Shown here: positions 13,509 to 25,700 of the stretch, in pieces | How the letters are laid out: each line of letters opens with the position of its first letter | Position numbering within the stretch: position 1 is the stretch's first letter | Origin: Neodiprion pinetum | Lineage: Eukaryota; Arthropoda; Insecta; Hymenoptera; Diprionidae | NCBI RefSeq assembly: GCF_021155775.2 | Contig: NC_060234.1 | Coordinates: forward strand, 7,636,283-7,700,282 | Length of the DNA: 64,000 nt | Reading direction: 5' to 3' | Translations under genes and position numbers: made by a program | The notes under the pieces: model-generated | What the model was told of the DNA's origin: nothing | Database searches by the model: none | The model's input: the letters and a program-made list of their open reading frames with translations, nothing else

Positions 13509-13591
13509 AGAAGAAGAGAAAAAAAAAAAATAAAAAAAAAAAAAAAAAAAAAAAAAGAAGAGGAAGAAGAAGAAACGAAACGAAACGAAAC
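13509..13591. repeat. purine-rich low-complexity tract
   Basis: GAA-rich sequence, long A runs, then several CGAAA pentamers. All bases are purine except for a few interruptions. It produces spurious Phe-rich open frames on the minus strand. Confidence 0.9.
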
Positions 13592-14523
13592 ATTCGACAT
13601 TCCTGTGGTAAAATTGATGTCTGTACGATAAATACATGATGATCTTTGGCGCCAGTGGCATTCGGCAAACCGCTAACATAGAAAATCACCTCCCAGCCGC
13701 TGTATCTTACATACTTACGCGCCTGATTTAAACACGTTTTAAAGTTCGACACCGTCCCGACATTGTGCTCGATTAAAAATTACACAAATCTCACTGGCTG
13801 CTCGATGGCCCTTAAAAGGAGCTCGTGCGTCAACCGTCACAATGTGGGACGAGTCTAATAGTTTTCTGTGGGCTAGACGGATTCGCTTCACTCGCAACGG
13901 ACAGGAGAAAAAAGAGAGAAAAAAAAAAATTAAATTAAATCGAATTTAAATAAAAAACAATAGATAAAAACAGCGACGAAAAATAAAACGAATAAAAGAA
14001 AGCGTCAACGGTTCGGCGAACGTCGATAGCCGCGAGTTTGTAAAAGAGTTCAATCAACTGCAATTGTATAACCTACTCCACTTGAATATACCGACTTTAT
14101 AGCAGTAGATACTCATGCATCCGGATATTGGAAAGATATTTACACGTATGTATAACGAAAATGCACGAATATAACACAACCATCGAAATATCGAAAGCTG
14201 ATATACGCAGTAAATTGCATTATTAGATTCGTTCTAACGTGATCGACGTTATGCGATTTCTCTGTCCTTCCTCTTTCTCTATCTTATCAATTAGTTCATT
14301 TCTTACCTATTGTTGCCCAATACGGATCGACTTCGTTATATTCCAGTAAATATAATTTTTTTTATCAACTTGTTTTTATCGTTTTATTTTATTTTATTTA
14401 GCATCAATCGCAACTACTATTATGTTAATTAGTGAAAGAAGGGTTATACTTGCTAAGTATTTATTTTTCTCCAAAGTGCTCCAAGGCATGAAATACAAGA
14501 TCTTTCCGTCTGTTTGTCTGTCC

Positions 14524-14574
14524 GTCTCTCTGTCTCTCTCTCTCTCTCTCTCTTTTTCTCTTTTTCTCTTTCTC
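14524..14574. repeat. (CT)n microsatellite
   Basis: A CT dinucleotide run, slightly interrupted at both ends by TTTTTCTC units. Confidence 0.9.
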
Positions 14575-17500
14575 CGGATTTCAATTATACGAGCGTAAAA
14601 CCCCACCTCTAAATTTATTAATACTACTCTAAACCAGTAACTGTTTAATGAGCTGGTCGATAATTTTGCCCCCTTGCCTGCTCGACAAGTAGCCGCGAGG
14701 TATAATCATTAAATACGTGTGACGCGGAGACTTGAATGCATGATCAAACAATGACGCATGGCGGCTTATAACTAGGTATATGTAATGTATTACAAATGTA
14801 CAAGTGTTTTTATCGCGTCGTCAGAAATATGACGTTATTTCGTCTATATTCTTGACCCTGTCAATTATTATTATCGTAACGAAATCCTGTGGCGGCTGAC
14901 GATCTGTGATATTCGAAGGTATCGCCTGTAGGAGGATAAGATAATAATATCCCTAACAGATTACGTCACGACTAACTGGCCACTTGATAAACGGTTGAAC
15001 GTTCTTCGGCAGGCAGGTTTCATAATGCGAGTACGCACAATGATTTACAGAATTTTACGTTGCCGGATAATTTGGGACAACGAAACGGATAAACGTTGAA
15101 TTTTCGAATTCGAACACGTTCGAATTGCGTGCAGACTACGTACATACATTGTGTATTTGACGATATCTCGTCTGTTTTTCTTTACTCAATCCTTCGATCA
15201 AACGACAATCTTTTTCACGCGACGTTTTTACGAAACGAGCCAACGAACCCGTAACAACAATAATAAACTGGCTTCACGCCAAATGGCTACACATACTACA
15301 CGAAGAAGGATCTTGACAAGACCAAACAAGGTTCTCACAGTCGGGATGCCTCTCATCCTTATAATTATCACCCCGGCAATTTCTACACATACACTTTATA
15401 ACCCAAGCGTGATTCGTCTGGGGTAAAACCCAGGAATGCTGTTTCTATCTGGTCGCCTTTTTTATCGATACGCTACAACGTAGAAGACCCGGATCGTTTA
15501 GTCCTCATCCAGTTGAGCCAGTCTAGAATACTATACCAATCGTGGTATAAACCGGTGATCGTTATTAAGTCTTAACTACTTCCAACAGTTATGTTCCTGA
15601 ATACGTTTCGAAGCGGTAGTCGGAGAAGGTCAAGAACATCAGAGTTTGAACAATGTATCACAGATCAGCCAGAGCTGCATCTTATACCTAGAACTGACAT
15701 TTTCGAACTTTCGTGTCGAGAGCTGATCGCTCTCATCGGCAATGGTTTCGACGCGCCAAATTGAACTTTTAACCAACACCCTGAATTTTGATGAAATGAC
15801 AATAAAATTCTTATTCAGATACACGAATGATCGTTTCAACTTACGTCAATTGACCGTATATTGCGAAGAACGCAAGTATAATACGGATTACCGTTCAAGC
15901 GATCGAAGTAAAATGTTCCTTCCTTATTGTTACTACCATCTTGTTTTGGTAATACCAAGGTAGTTATTATCGCCCACGAAAAATCCGAGGATTCCGATCA
16001 CAAATGCGGGTGAATGTCTGTTCACAAGAAGACAGCTTTTGGTGAAAAGCGTCGTTACGATCAGGGTACGGGGACGTTTGTCTCTACACCAATCTCGAGA
16101 ACCTGTTGGGATGATTTGAAAACTGGAAGTATGTGGAATCTGATAGCACAGTTGGAATCATGACGTGGCAAGATTTCGATCACATGTCGTACCGATCTCA
16201 GTCAACCGCAACATTTGTTTTACGACAGATACATGGACTCGATACGGCGTAAATGTATTCAAGAACACTTAAATTGTCGTACGTGAGAACAGAGACGTTT
16301 GACGGACGTCAATTATCAACATCGCAAGTCACGAGACACTCGCGAGTTCAGGAAACTATTCGATGACTCGCGTGATAGTGAGGTTGCATTTTCATCGCAA
16401 TGAAAGTGAACGGAAACAAGCGGTGAAAAATATGCCGACAACGTTAGCAGCAACTTCCTCTTTTTCAACCTGCACGTGTAGATTCAAATTCTTGACTCAA
16501 GTTTCCTGCACTTGACGCGTTGGTACCAGTTATATGTCAATAACAGACGATCCAATCTTCAAGCTTGTCGTCTCGTTATGCGGAACATACGTTACCCAAA
16601 TTTGACTTTGTTTTCAATCCAGTTGCCCGTTTTTGCTCGTGCTAATCTATTGATGTAACAATTTGTATGCCGGCTGGTTTTTCAGTTAACGTATGCAGCG
16701 AAAATGATGCAGTTAATGACAAGCAAATGCGAAAACATGGACCGGCTCGATAAAGACTTAACGATGATGGGCTGAATTTGAAAAATTTCCAACGCCATTG
16801 GCGGTGTCAATGTGGCTTGGGACCGTATGATACAGCTCGTTTAGTAGCCAGTCGCCTCTGACGGTAATTGATTAGTGTGAGCATAAGAACTGGCGCCGAA
16901 TTGACATTTAGTACGACTTGATGCGGCGCCAAAACAACATTATAGACTTCGTATATTCCTCCTCCTTTGGGTTCGAAGGGTAAGATTCCATCTCTGGCTC
17001 CTCTTGTTTATCAATCTTTTATCATTAGCATAAGTCCGGTATACACGTGCATAGAAATAAGATACATCGCTAAATCGACAGCTGCAATTTATTGCTCAGC
17101 TTTCGCAATTCGAATCACAATTTTGTTTAAATTGCCACTCACCGATTAGTTTTACGTCTATGTTTGTTTCTCGTTCCTTCGCTCGTTTGTTTTTTCCATG
17201 AAATCTGCTTCAACTAACGCTCTCGACACTTCGGACAATTATATTCAGTGGGATTTACAGTTATATTATACATATTATGTCTCACGGAAATGCGACCTGG
17301 CGTTCGTTGCTCAGAATTATTCGAATTCCTCAACCACATGGAATTAGAAATTCCATAAACAGTACGGTCCATCGACCCATATTTTTTTAGATGATCAGAT
17401 TTTATCTTTGGTCTGACGTAAGGCTTCCAACGATTCTTCGCAAGGTGTATAATGGACTGAAAGATGAATATTCGAAATTCCACTTTTCAATCGGGATCAA

Positions 17501-20500
17501 ACAAGTTTCTCTTCATACAATTAACATAATACAGTCCATTTTGGGGTCCTGTCGTACTTCAGAGAAAGTTGGGCAGATTTTCCGGAATTTCAATCATCTT
17601 TTGAGAAACTCCAGCTAAGTCTTCAAGATACACTGATATAATTATAATCTGTCTGACACAAGGGCCATTGATTTAATTTCATTCGGAAATTCAGGTTCCA
17701 ATGTTAACCCTGAATAACCGGCATCGTATTGGAGAAGATTTGATTAAAGCACTAACTTTTGTTCATGCGGCTGTGAACCTCCTCAATATATGTTCGTAAT
17801 TTTTGTATGTGATAAACAGCTGGAAATCAATGCCTTGATCTTCTGTCAAAAAATCAGAGCACCGTGTAAAGTAGAAACTTGAAGGTAACCTTGGAACTTT
17901 GTAACTTATTAACCAACGGTGATTCTAGAGAGTTTTCCCATCAGTCATAAACTTCAAGCCTTGTTCGTAATAACCTCTTTATGGAACATTAATGCAAGCA
18001 CATATGATCCATGCGTATTGTCATCGTTCGAATATTACTAAAACTAAATTCTGAGATTTGGGAGTTAACTAAAAGTAAGAAGCAATTTGACACAGGAAGT
18101 ACTAGGAGAAAGCCAACCGGAAGAGTGAAGAAGAAGAAGCAACTGTTTGGCGTTAGTGTTCTCGATGGAATTAGATTCAGTGTGTTATTGAACTTTGAAG
18201 TGTATAAACAAATACAGATAATGCAAGGCCCTTAGAATGACAGAGAACAAGGGACCCTTGAGGGTATAAACTAATGCACTGTCCATGTAGGAGTACATGC
18301 TCTAAGGCTTTCATAGGCGTCTCCGTACTCGTCGTCATACCATCACGCGTGCAGGTAGAAAGGTTGGGTATACGTTCAGAATAACAACAAATGGCATGAT
18401 TTGTTAACTGTGTTTACAGTGACTGTCTGGTGAGTCGAAGCTTGTTACAACAGTATCAATACAGCGATAATTTGCACTCGATCAAGGCTCATCGCCATCG
18501 AATTGCGAATTGAAGTCCAGATGCATAATGTAATGCGTTTAGAAATGATGCCGTGCAATCGATCGTTGTAGGAGTCTTCACCTTGACTTTCTTTTCCTTT
18601 AAAGTTACCCACTCAATTGCAAACGAGACTTGATATCGCAGCGAAGCTGGTTCAACGTTTCCTTGCTTTGACTTTACTTGGGTAAACCCGATTTGGTGAC
18701 GTGTCGGGATCGCTAGACCGGATTGACGATTTCCGGGATGATTCCGTGACTGCATATGTACAGTTAGAGACAAGAATCTGGAGCCGCTTTTGTCAGTTTG
18801 TAACATGCAGTTGCAGGTATTTCTGCTCGTCGTTGCAACTAGCTCTGAGTGAATCCGGAAGACATACATTTGTTAAATGTCAAGAGAATGTTTACCCGGC
18901 AGAGTGGAAGAACGAACCTTGACATCTGGATGATGAGAACGCCGTATACCTACGATAATTAGCTGGAACATAATCCTGTCAAAGATAAGATCTCTTGCCG
19001 AAGAAACGGAACTTTGAAACCTGGAAGTTGAAAAGTTTTTTGTCGTAATCGGGAACAAACTTCACTTTAATTAGACTTTTTGCCATTGTAAAATTTTTTT
19101 TGCCCTCTTCGCGGTTTCGACCGATTTTTATACACATGAGCATGATTATATATCACGAACTGCAGGTGATTCGCAGTAAAACCAAATTGAAGCATGCGAT
19201 TTCTGTAGAGAATCAATGCGTTCAGCTAATTCCACAGCTTAGTCCGCGTAGAGAACTTGTAACCGTTCTTTCAGTGAAAGACTCACAATGAGTACCGAGT
19301 TCATTGCCTTCTCTCTTTATTTTTATGCTCTAGTTAACGCAATGTAAACAACGGACGTTCGACTATAAACACATGCACTGTAAACTACGAGAAAATTGAT
19401 AGAGATAAAATCGTTTATACATCTTTGCTCTCAAGGTATGCCGTAAATTGATGCAAATAAGTAAATTACAAAATAATTGGAAATTTTATTGCCAACCTTA
19501 GATGGTCTTCGCTGTAATTTTACAATTCCACTTTAATTAATAAACGCATTATCGAAATTAGAATGAACAGTGTAAATAACATGATGGTTTCTCGGTATAC
19601 CTGTACAACTGTGTCAATAATCTTACCCTTGAAAAATCATACCTACTATAAAAGTCAAAACATCTTAATGAAAGAATCTGATGCAAGCGCGATGAGCCCG
19701 AAGCAATTTGCCGAATGATTTAAGGCATGATTTTTTTTCATCAGCAAGCAATTCGTATTAATTAACTGCGTAATCCTTCATAGATTCCTGAGACGGGATG
19801 ACGGTGGGGGTATCCATTTTTCGGGCATTCAAATTCCTGCGAGTTCCTAGGGGCAAAAAAAAAATTGTTTACACATTATATACCTACGAGTAAATAAACG
19901 AATATCATTAGATCGTAAAATTTTTGCTAAGATACTATGCACGGAAAGATGCGCAGTAACAAACAGCCTCCGTGTCAATACAAACGGCTGCCATGAGTTC
20001 GAAATGCCATAAAAATTGTGTAGATCAGACTTTAAAGACACTTCCGAAATAAGACATGAATTATAGATTTTAAGCGACCTGAATCGGTCCAGCCTTGAGT
20101 GAATTCTCTAAGCATATGTTAAACAGAATTCGAAAAGGTGCGTGAAAAGATTTCACAGCCTGACGGATAATGAGGACCTTTTCTGGTCTTAAAGGGCGTT
20201 ACAAAAGTCTTTAATAAAATATATGTTTTTAGAAAACCTCTTCGAAAGACCTTGCAGATTCAGATTATAACAGCGTGCTATTCAATTACGCAACGCTTCG
20301 CAGTGAGGTTCCTTTTTTGAACGAATTACGCCGTAGATTGGATCTCTGGTTTCTTTCTTTCCTCTAACTTTCGACAACGGTTGTATCAGTTCTGTTGTTC
20401 ATGGCTTGTCATCAATTTGAACGTCGCACCGTTACCCGATCGTTGGTTAAGTAACATCCATGTACGCAACGTTTGACTTAATTCTTTGTTCGTCTTCTGG

Positions 20501-21949
20501 CTTGGTGCCACTAGAAAAGACAGCGAACTCATTGCAATTCCACGATTTATCGCCGCGAAGACTGTCACTTCGGGTCTGATTGCAACTGTGACACAGCGCA
20601 ACTCTCAGCATTTTTTATAAACCGAAACAGGATCCACTCCTACAGAAGCTCGCGACCAGCTATAGACGACGATAGGTCAACAAACATTTATATCCTTGTA
20701 CATCACTGCAGTATACATCATCAACTTAATCATAGAAACACGTACCTCCCGAATTTATCATACATACCTGCAAACTCATCCGACAAGCTAATACGAAAAG
20801 TAATCACAGAGAGTGAAGGTACATTTAAAAGGATCATAAAAATGCAACCTCTAGCCGGCAGTGACGAGAGAAGATGGGCATTTTGACCATTGTGGCACCG
20901 ATTTGCAGCTTGAATGTGGTAAGAAGGGAAGGATCCAGTTTTCAGAAGAGGGAATGAATTCCCTTGATCTCGTCCGGCCATTTGAAGGCCGGTTCTTGAG
21001 TCGTGATATAAATTGTGAAGCATAAGATGCTGCGGAATGAGTTCATTGCCTGCACGTGGGTGACCGAGAAGAATGTTGATCAGAGGCATTTCCTCGACCG
21101 AGTTGCTGGCCTTTCCTGTCTGCCAGGAAACCCGTTAAATCTTATCTTTTCGGCTTTCACGTACATCTCATACCTGAATAAATGTTTCACACATCTACAC
21201 CTGCATTATGTTGGATACCGTTGTGTACGATTTCGGTACATAAAAATCGATTTTAGATCATGGTTCGTTATGCTTTGTAATTTTTAGACAAGCATGAGCA
21301 GTTCTTTACTTAATTGTCTCGTACTTGCACTTTATCGTAGAATTTGAACACCATTGCTTGGAAAAATTTCTAGCGTAGGGATTCAACTAATTGTAAGCGG
21401 CACAGTCTGTCGGAATTCTGACACATTATGATGTTTTGGAATGAAGAAGTGTGTTTTTGCGTAGTCAACTTTGATACCACATATCTCATTGTCAGCTATT
21501 TATCAACATGATGACGTTCTTTTTTTCATTCTCTCTGTTTTTGTCTTTAATGACTTACGTAACAATGTGAATAAACATTACATAGTCGCACATGTTCCAT
21601 AGTTTTGCTAATTTCTTCAAAATTGTAAAGCTTTATAGTTCGGTAACATTTCCACCTTGTTCAAAATTTTCATACCGCGGTAAACGACGAAATTACATTA
21701 CTGTCCATTTTAATTTTTTTTCCTATTGTCTCGTATCGTCGTTCGTTTCGACAAGGGATTTTCTCAGCACGTCTGATTCACTTTCAAATGGCAGCATTCA
21801 CTACGTTGTGAACAATACGAATCTTAACGTCTTTCCTTTTTCCTCAATTCTGGTCGAGAGTTATACGGTATCGCCGAGTGAACAACTTATACATGTTTGC
21901 AGGTACGATGCGACGTAGGTGTAAAAATTGTGTTGAAAAATGAAAATAG

Positions 21950-21955
21950 CACGTG
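21950..21955. promoter_or_regulatory. E-box CACGTG upstream of reg-5-like gene
   Basis: A palindromic CACGTG lies about 535 bases before the predicted transcription start. A second one is at 21053-21058. In Drosophila the clock factors CLK/CYC act through CACGTG, and reg-5 was named for rhythmic expression. The motif occurs more than ten times in the window, though, so position alone is weak evidence. Confidence 0.25.
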
Positions 21956-22453
21956 TTCCGGGACGAGATGTCAGTGAGCCTGAACTGGATGGACAAACAT
22001 CTGCGTCATCTCCGACCGATCCGTATCCGGAATCCTTGCCGATCGGTCGAGGAACGCGATACATGCGCTCGGAATTCGCATCCGAAGGTTTAAAGCGCCT
22101 CGTGATTCCCGTTCCCTCTCCTTCTTGCGAGCACAATAATTGCCGAATTCCAGTCCACACAGTCGCAGGCCGGTAATTATCATAATACTCAAACCGAGAC
22201 ATCGTCGCGTCGCCGGATCCGTTGGGACGCGACGGGATGAAATAGTGTCGCTGCCTTCTGGGAGACGGGCGTGGGCCTCGAACACCGAATCTCGGATCTT
22301 GCCTCTTGGAACTTGAATCTTGAATCGCGTCTGGTGCCTACTCTGCCTCCAGGATGCTGTAAACACGCGTGTGGCACCGAGTCTTCGCCTCGGGTGGAGG
22401 GGACGGGGTCGGCGGGTATTTCGAGGAGGGGAGGCCGGCTCGAGGAAGCTCGG

Positions 22454-22490
22454 CATATAACGAACCGACGTTTACCTGAGGATAGACAGT
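22454..22490 (+). promoter_or_regulatory. candidate TATA-initiator core promoter of reg-5-like gene
   Basis: CATATAAC (22454-22461) is followed by an arthropod-type initiator ACAGT (22486-22490). The likely +1 A at 22488 sits about 32 bases after the TATA element, which is the canonical distance. It follows a locally GC- and CpG-richer segment (about 22190-22450). It precedes an A-rich leader of about 265 bases with no obvious intron before the ATG at 22754. The prediction rests on motif spacing only. Confidence 0.5.
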
Positions 22491-22753
22491 TCCATACGAG
22501 CGCTTCGCACGGACGTTATACAACGAAGGCGTTTCAAGCTCACCGTCGTCGCGTGACAATTGACGAAAACTATCGTTCACAGAATAGAATTGGTAACAAA
22601 AAACAAAACAACAACAACAAACAAAAGCGAAAGAGGACAGAAAACAAGAACGACGCGGCGATTCTAAACCGTGATTATACAAATCAGTGACTCCGGCTGC
22701 CAAAGCCCAACCGTCACCGAACAAACTTCGGGCATTAACTATAAACAGTGAAG

Positions 22754-25700
22754 ATGATTCGGTGTTCGATTATCTCGGCAGCGGTTGTTCTGTGTCTTGC
22801 TGTCGCCTACAGCGAAGGCTCCGCTATTCCAATGTGGGAATTCCTGTCGAAGGAAGAAAAAGTAAGTTTTTTAATCACGTTTCACACTCCGGGGGTAAAA
22901 GTCGGGCGCGTTTGTAGCCTGAATGCAAAATAGTTAGGCTAAGGTCCGATGGACAAGCTAGACGCATATGTCCGTCAGACGTCGTCTCTACATGACCAAG
23001 GTTTTATGAACGACGTCAGCCGGCGTCAGTTGGTAATGAGACGCGTAATGTGAAGAAATGTAGAAACCTATTATTCGTTGACAAATATTATTCGTTTTGA
23101 TACGAATGCCTGCGGGATTTTATTTCGGCAAGACGGACGAGTAACCTATTGTCTTAAATATACCACCAACGGCTGTAGAGCGTCTTGTATGTTCGTATTC
23201 TATGGCGCTGCACCAATTCGGTCACTGCCCTTCTAGTCGCGTGCAGTAACAGCGTAGCGTCTTATCGCACGCAATCACGTTGGGAACCACCGAGCAGTTC
23301 CTTCCAAGTACAAGTTCATGAACACACCGCTACATTTATCGTACCGAGTAATTCTTGTCTGGCACACTCGCACGTACTCGTCGGCGTATTGATTTACGGC
23401 GGGAAAAAGTAGAACACAAATGAAAGCTGATTGGGAGAATTCGTCGACGCTTCTCGGCGGAGAGTGAAAAATGAGAAATTTACTCGTGGCAAGTTCGTTC
23501 GGGAATCCCGATCCACGTATTTTACCGTCAGCTTAATTAACACGACGAATGCTTGAATACCTTCGCTATTCACAACGATTTTTCCATTACATGGACGCGA
23601 ACGAATCTGGGTCAATAAAAGTATTTGAATTCGGATTGATGTGGCCCATTGCCACGCGAAGAAGATATGTTCCAGAAGTAGAAGGATAAATGTCAGGGAA
23701 AGGGCGGGAAATTTAAACCTAAAATTAATTGCGTTGATTCTGTAAACTTGAAAAAATTTAACTTCAAGTACGACAAGACTAACTATTTACGTAGGTGTGC
23801 GCAATTTTGATTCTAACATAATTTTTCTGTATTTTCGATACAATTCTGTTACCTTTGATGTCACAAACCAGTCGTCCAATCGTCATTTACATCCAAATTC
23901 GGCAGCCCGATAGAAAATAATTACAATAATAAGACTATATCGATGAGGAAAAAACTACTGAAATAAGTAGGACTTGTATCCGTTTGGATAAAACTTAAAA
24001 TGGCAAAAACCCATCGCAATTAAGTGTTACGTCAGGTCTGGCCGACCGGTCAAGAGAGTTTTTATTACATACGAATGTACGTACATGTCGATTCTGAATT
24101 GATAATTGAACGTATCTCGATGTATGCATGTACATATAATAATAAACGATCGGCGGAACGACTGTTTTGTTCAATAAACCACAATATAACGAATTCCAAG
24201 TGCAAATTAAATCGGGACTTTTTTTTCTCCCTCTCCCTCTATCTAAATATATATCTCCCTTTTCACAACAAGTAGTTTCGAACCAGTTCGTACAATGGAG
24301 TGTAGTCCCGGTGTAAAGCAGTAATGTAATATGCTGGCGTTGTAACGTGGACGCCGATTTTATTATGTAACTTAACACGTACACACATACCGCGAATATT
24401 TTCCGGCCAGCATAACGAACGACGCTGCCATAACTTCGAAGCCCACTTGCATGAGGTGCGAATATTCATGCGTTAGTCAAATTTGAGACCGTAAATAATT
24501 TGTATGTGCATATGATTTCGCCTCATTGGCATTTTGATGTATATCCCCTTACACAGAACGTAACACTACTTTATTTGGCTGCAGTCGAATATCGCTAATT
24601 GTTATTCGAGCACACGTTTCGATGCTTTGGTCGACATCCATTTTCGGGCAAAACAATTAATTTGATAATAATCGAAATTTAATGGGCATCGATGCCCACA
24701 CACGAAATATTTTATAGCCCATTTCATGTCCGAACATTCGGTTCTTAAATTTTCGACTATTGCGTTAAACGGTGAGATCATATATACAGCGATTGCAGGC
24801 TTAAATTTAACCTTGTAAAATGCACTCCACTCGCTAGTGTGTTATTAAAAAATCCACTTGCAAAATAAATTGCGAAATTGCATTATAGTGAAAGCTGCAG
24901 CCAGAGAAAAACAATTCAACCGTTAGCGATTTAGCTTCAGCAGATATCAATCTATATCCATTGGGGTTTATCATGTTCCGTGCTGTATAAACGATGAGAA
25001 TCCCTCGCTATCGGTTTCTCGAATTTACAAATTATGTCAATCCCCGTAGAATCGTTCAACTGAACAATGAACCCCGCGATATTCTTGATGCGGCAAACTC
25101 TCTCGGGGCAAAATTATTGCGTGTAACAAACCAACCCATGCAAAGTCTCTGAAAACAATTTGAATTTCAATCACGTATTAATTCATTGTGAAAAGTATTG
25201 CCAACGCCCTTATACAAAATGCGCGTCGTGCATATGTAACGGTTCTGCAGTGTTACACATTCCCTAGTTTCACCAGCTGTGTGAGTCGAATTTCAATTAT
25301 ATCTCCGAATGCGGACCTCTTCCTATACAAATTTCAACACAGACTTTCTCCAGTAAAACAAAAAGTAAATAACAAAAAGCCCGCCGCATCGGTATTCATT
25401 CTGTTTCATTCTCTAACTTATTCTCTTTGTCTCCTCACTCGTTAAAAAAAAAAAAAAAAAACTACATTTTTACTACTTTGATAATTTGCCGAAGCACCAA
25501 TCAACTCGTTAAAAATTTAAACTGCCCGTAATTAAAACCATCCGTGCATATAGGTATCTCTTTGCATATTGAAAAATTAACAAGCCGATTGTGATCTGTG
25601 AAAAAAATTGATTTACCGCAATCGGTTGCTGGATTCGAAAGTAGACCAGACATAATTAATTTCACGCTGTCATTAGTATAATATTGTATATGCGTTAAAT

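Larger units (their letters stand above)
9307..20999. other. gene-free stretch with low-complexity tracts
   Basis: No recognisable gene was found over about 11.7 kb. The longest open frame is about 126 codons (minus strand, 18489-18869) and resembles nothing I know. Homopolymer and simple tracts recur: T runs near 9470-9487, 9745-9760, 10490-10504 and 12091-12109, and a CGAACGT triplet array near 10214-10232. Large non-coding gaps of this kind upstream of a gene can hold distal enhancers, but I see no motif cluster to name. Confidence 0.55.

Noticed and set aside
13380..13752. Phe-rich minus-strand open frames
   Set aside because: Created by the purine-rich tract at 13509-13591.
18489..18869. 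126-codon minus-strand open frame
   Set aside because: No family resemblance, no signal or membrane pattern, and it overlaps an unrelated plus-strand frame.
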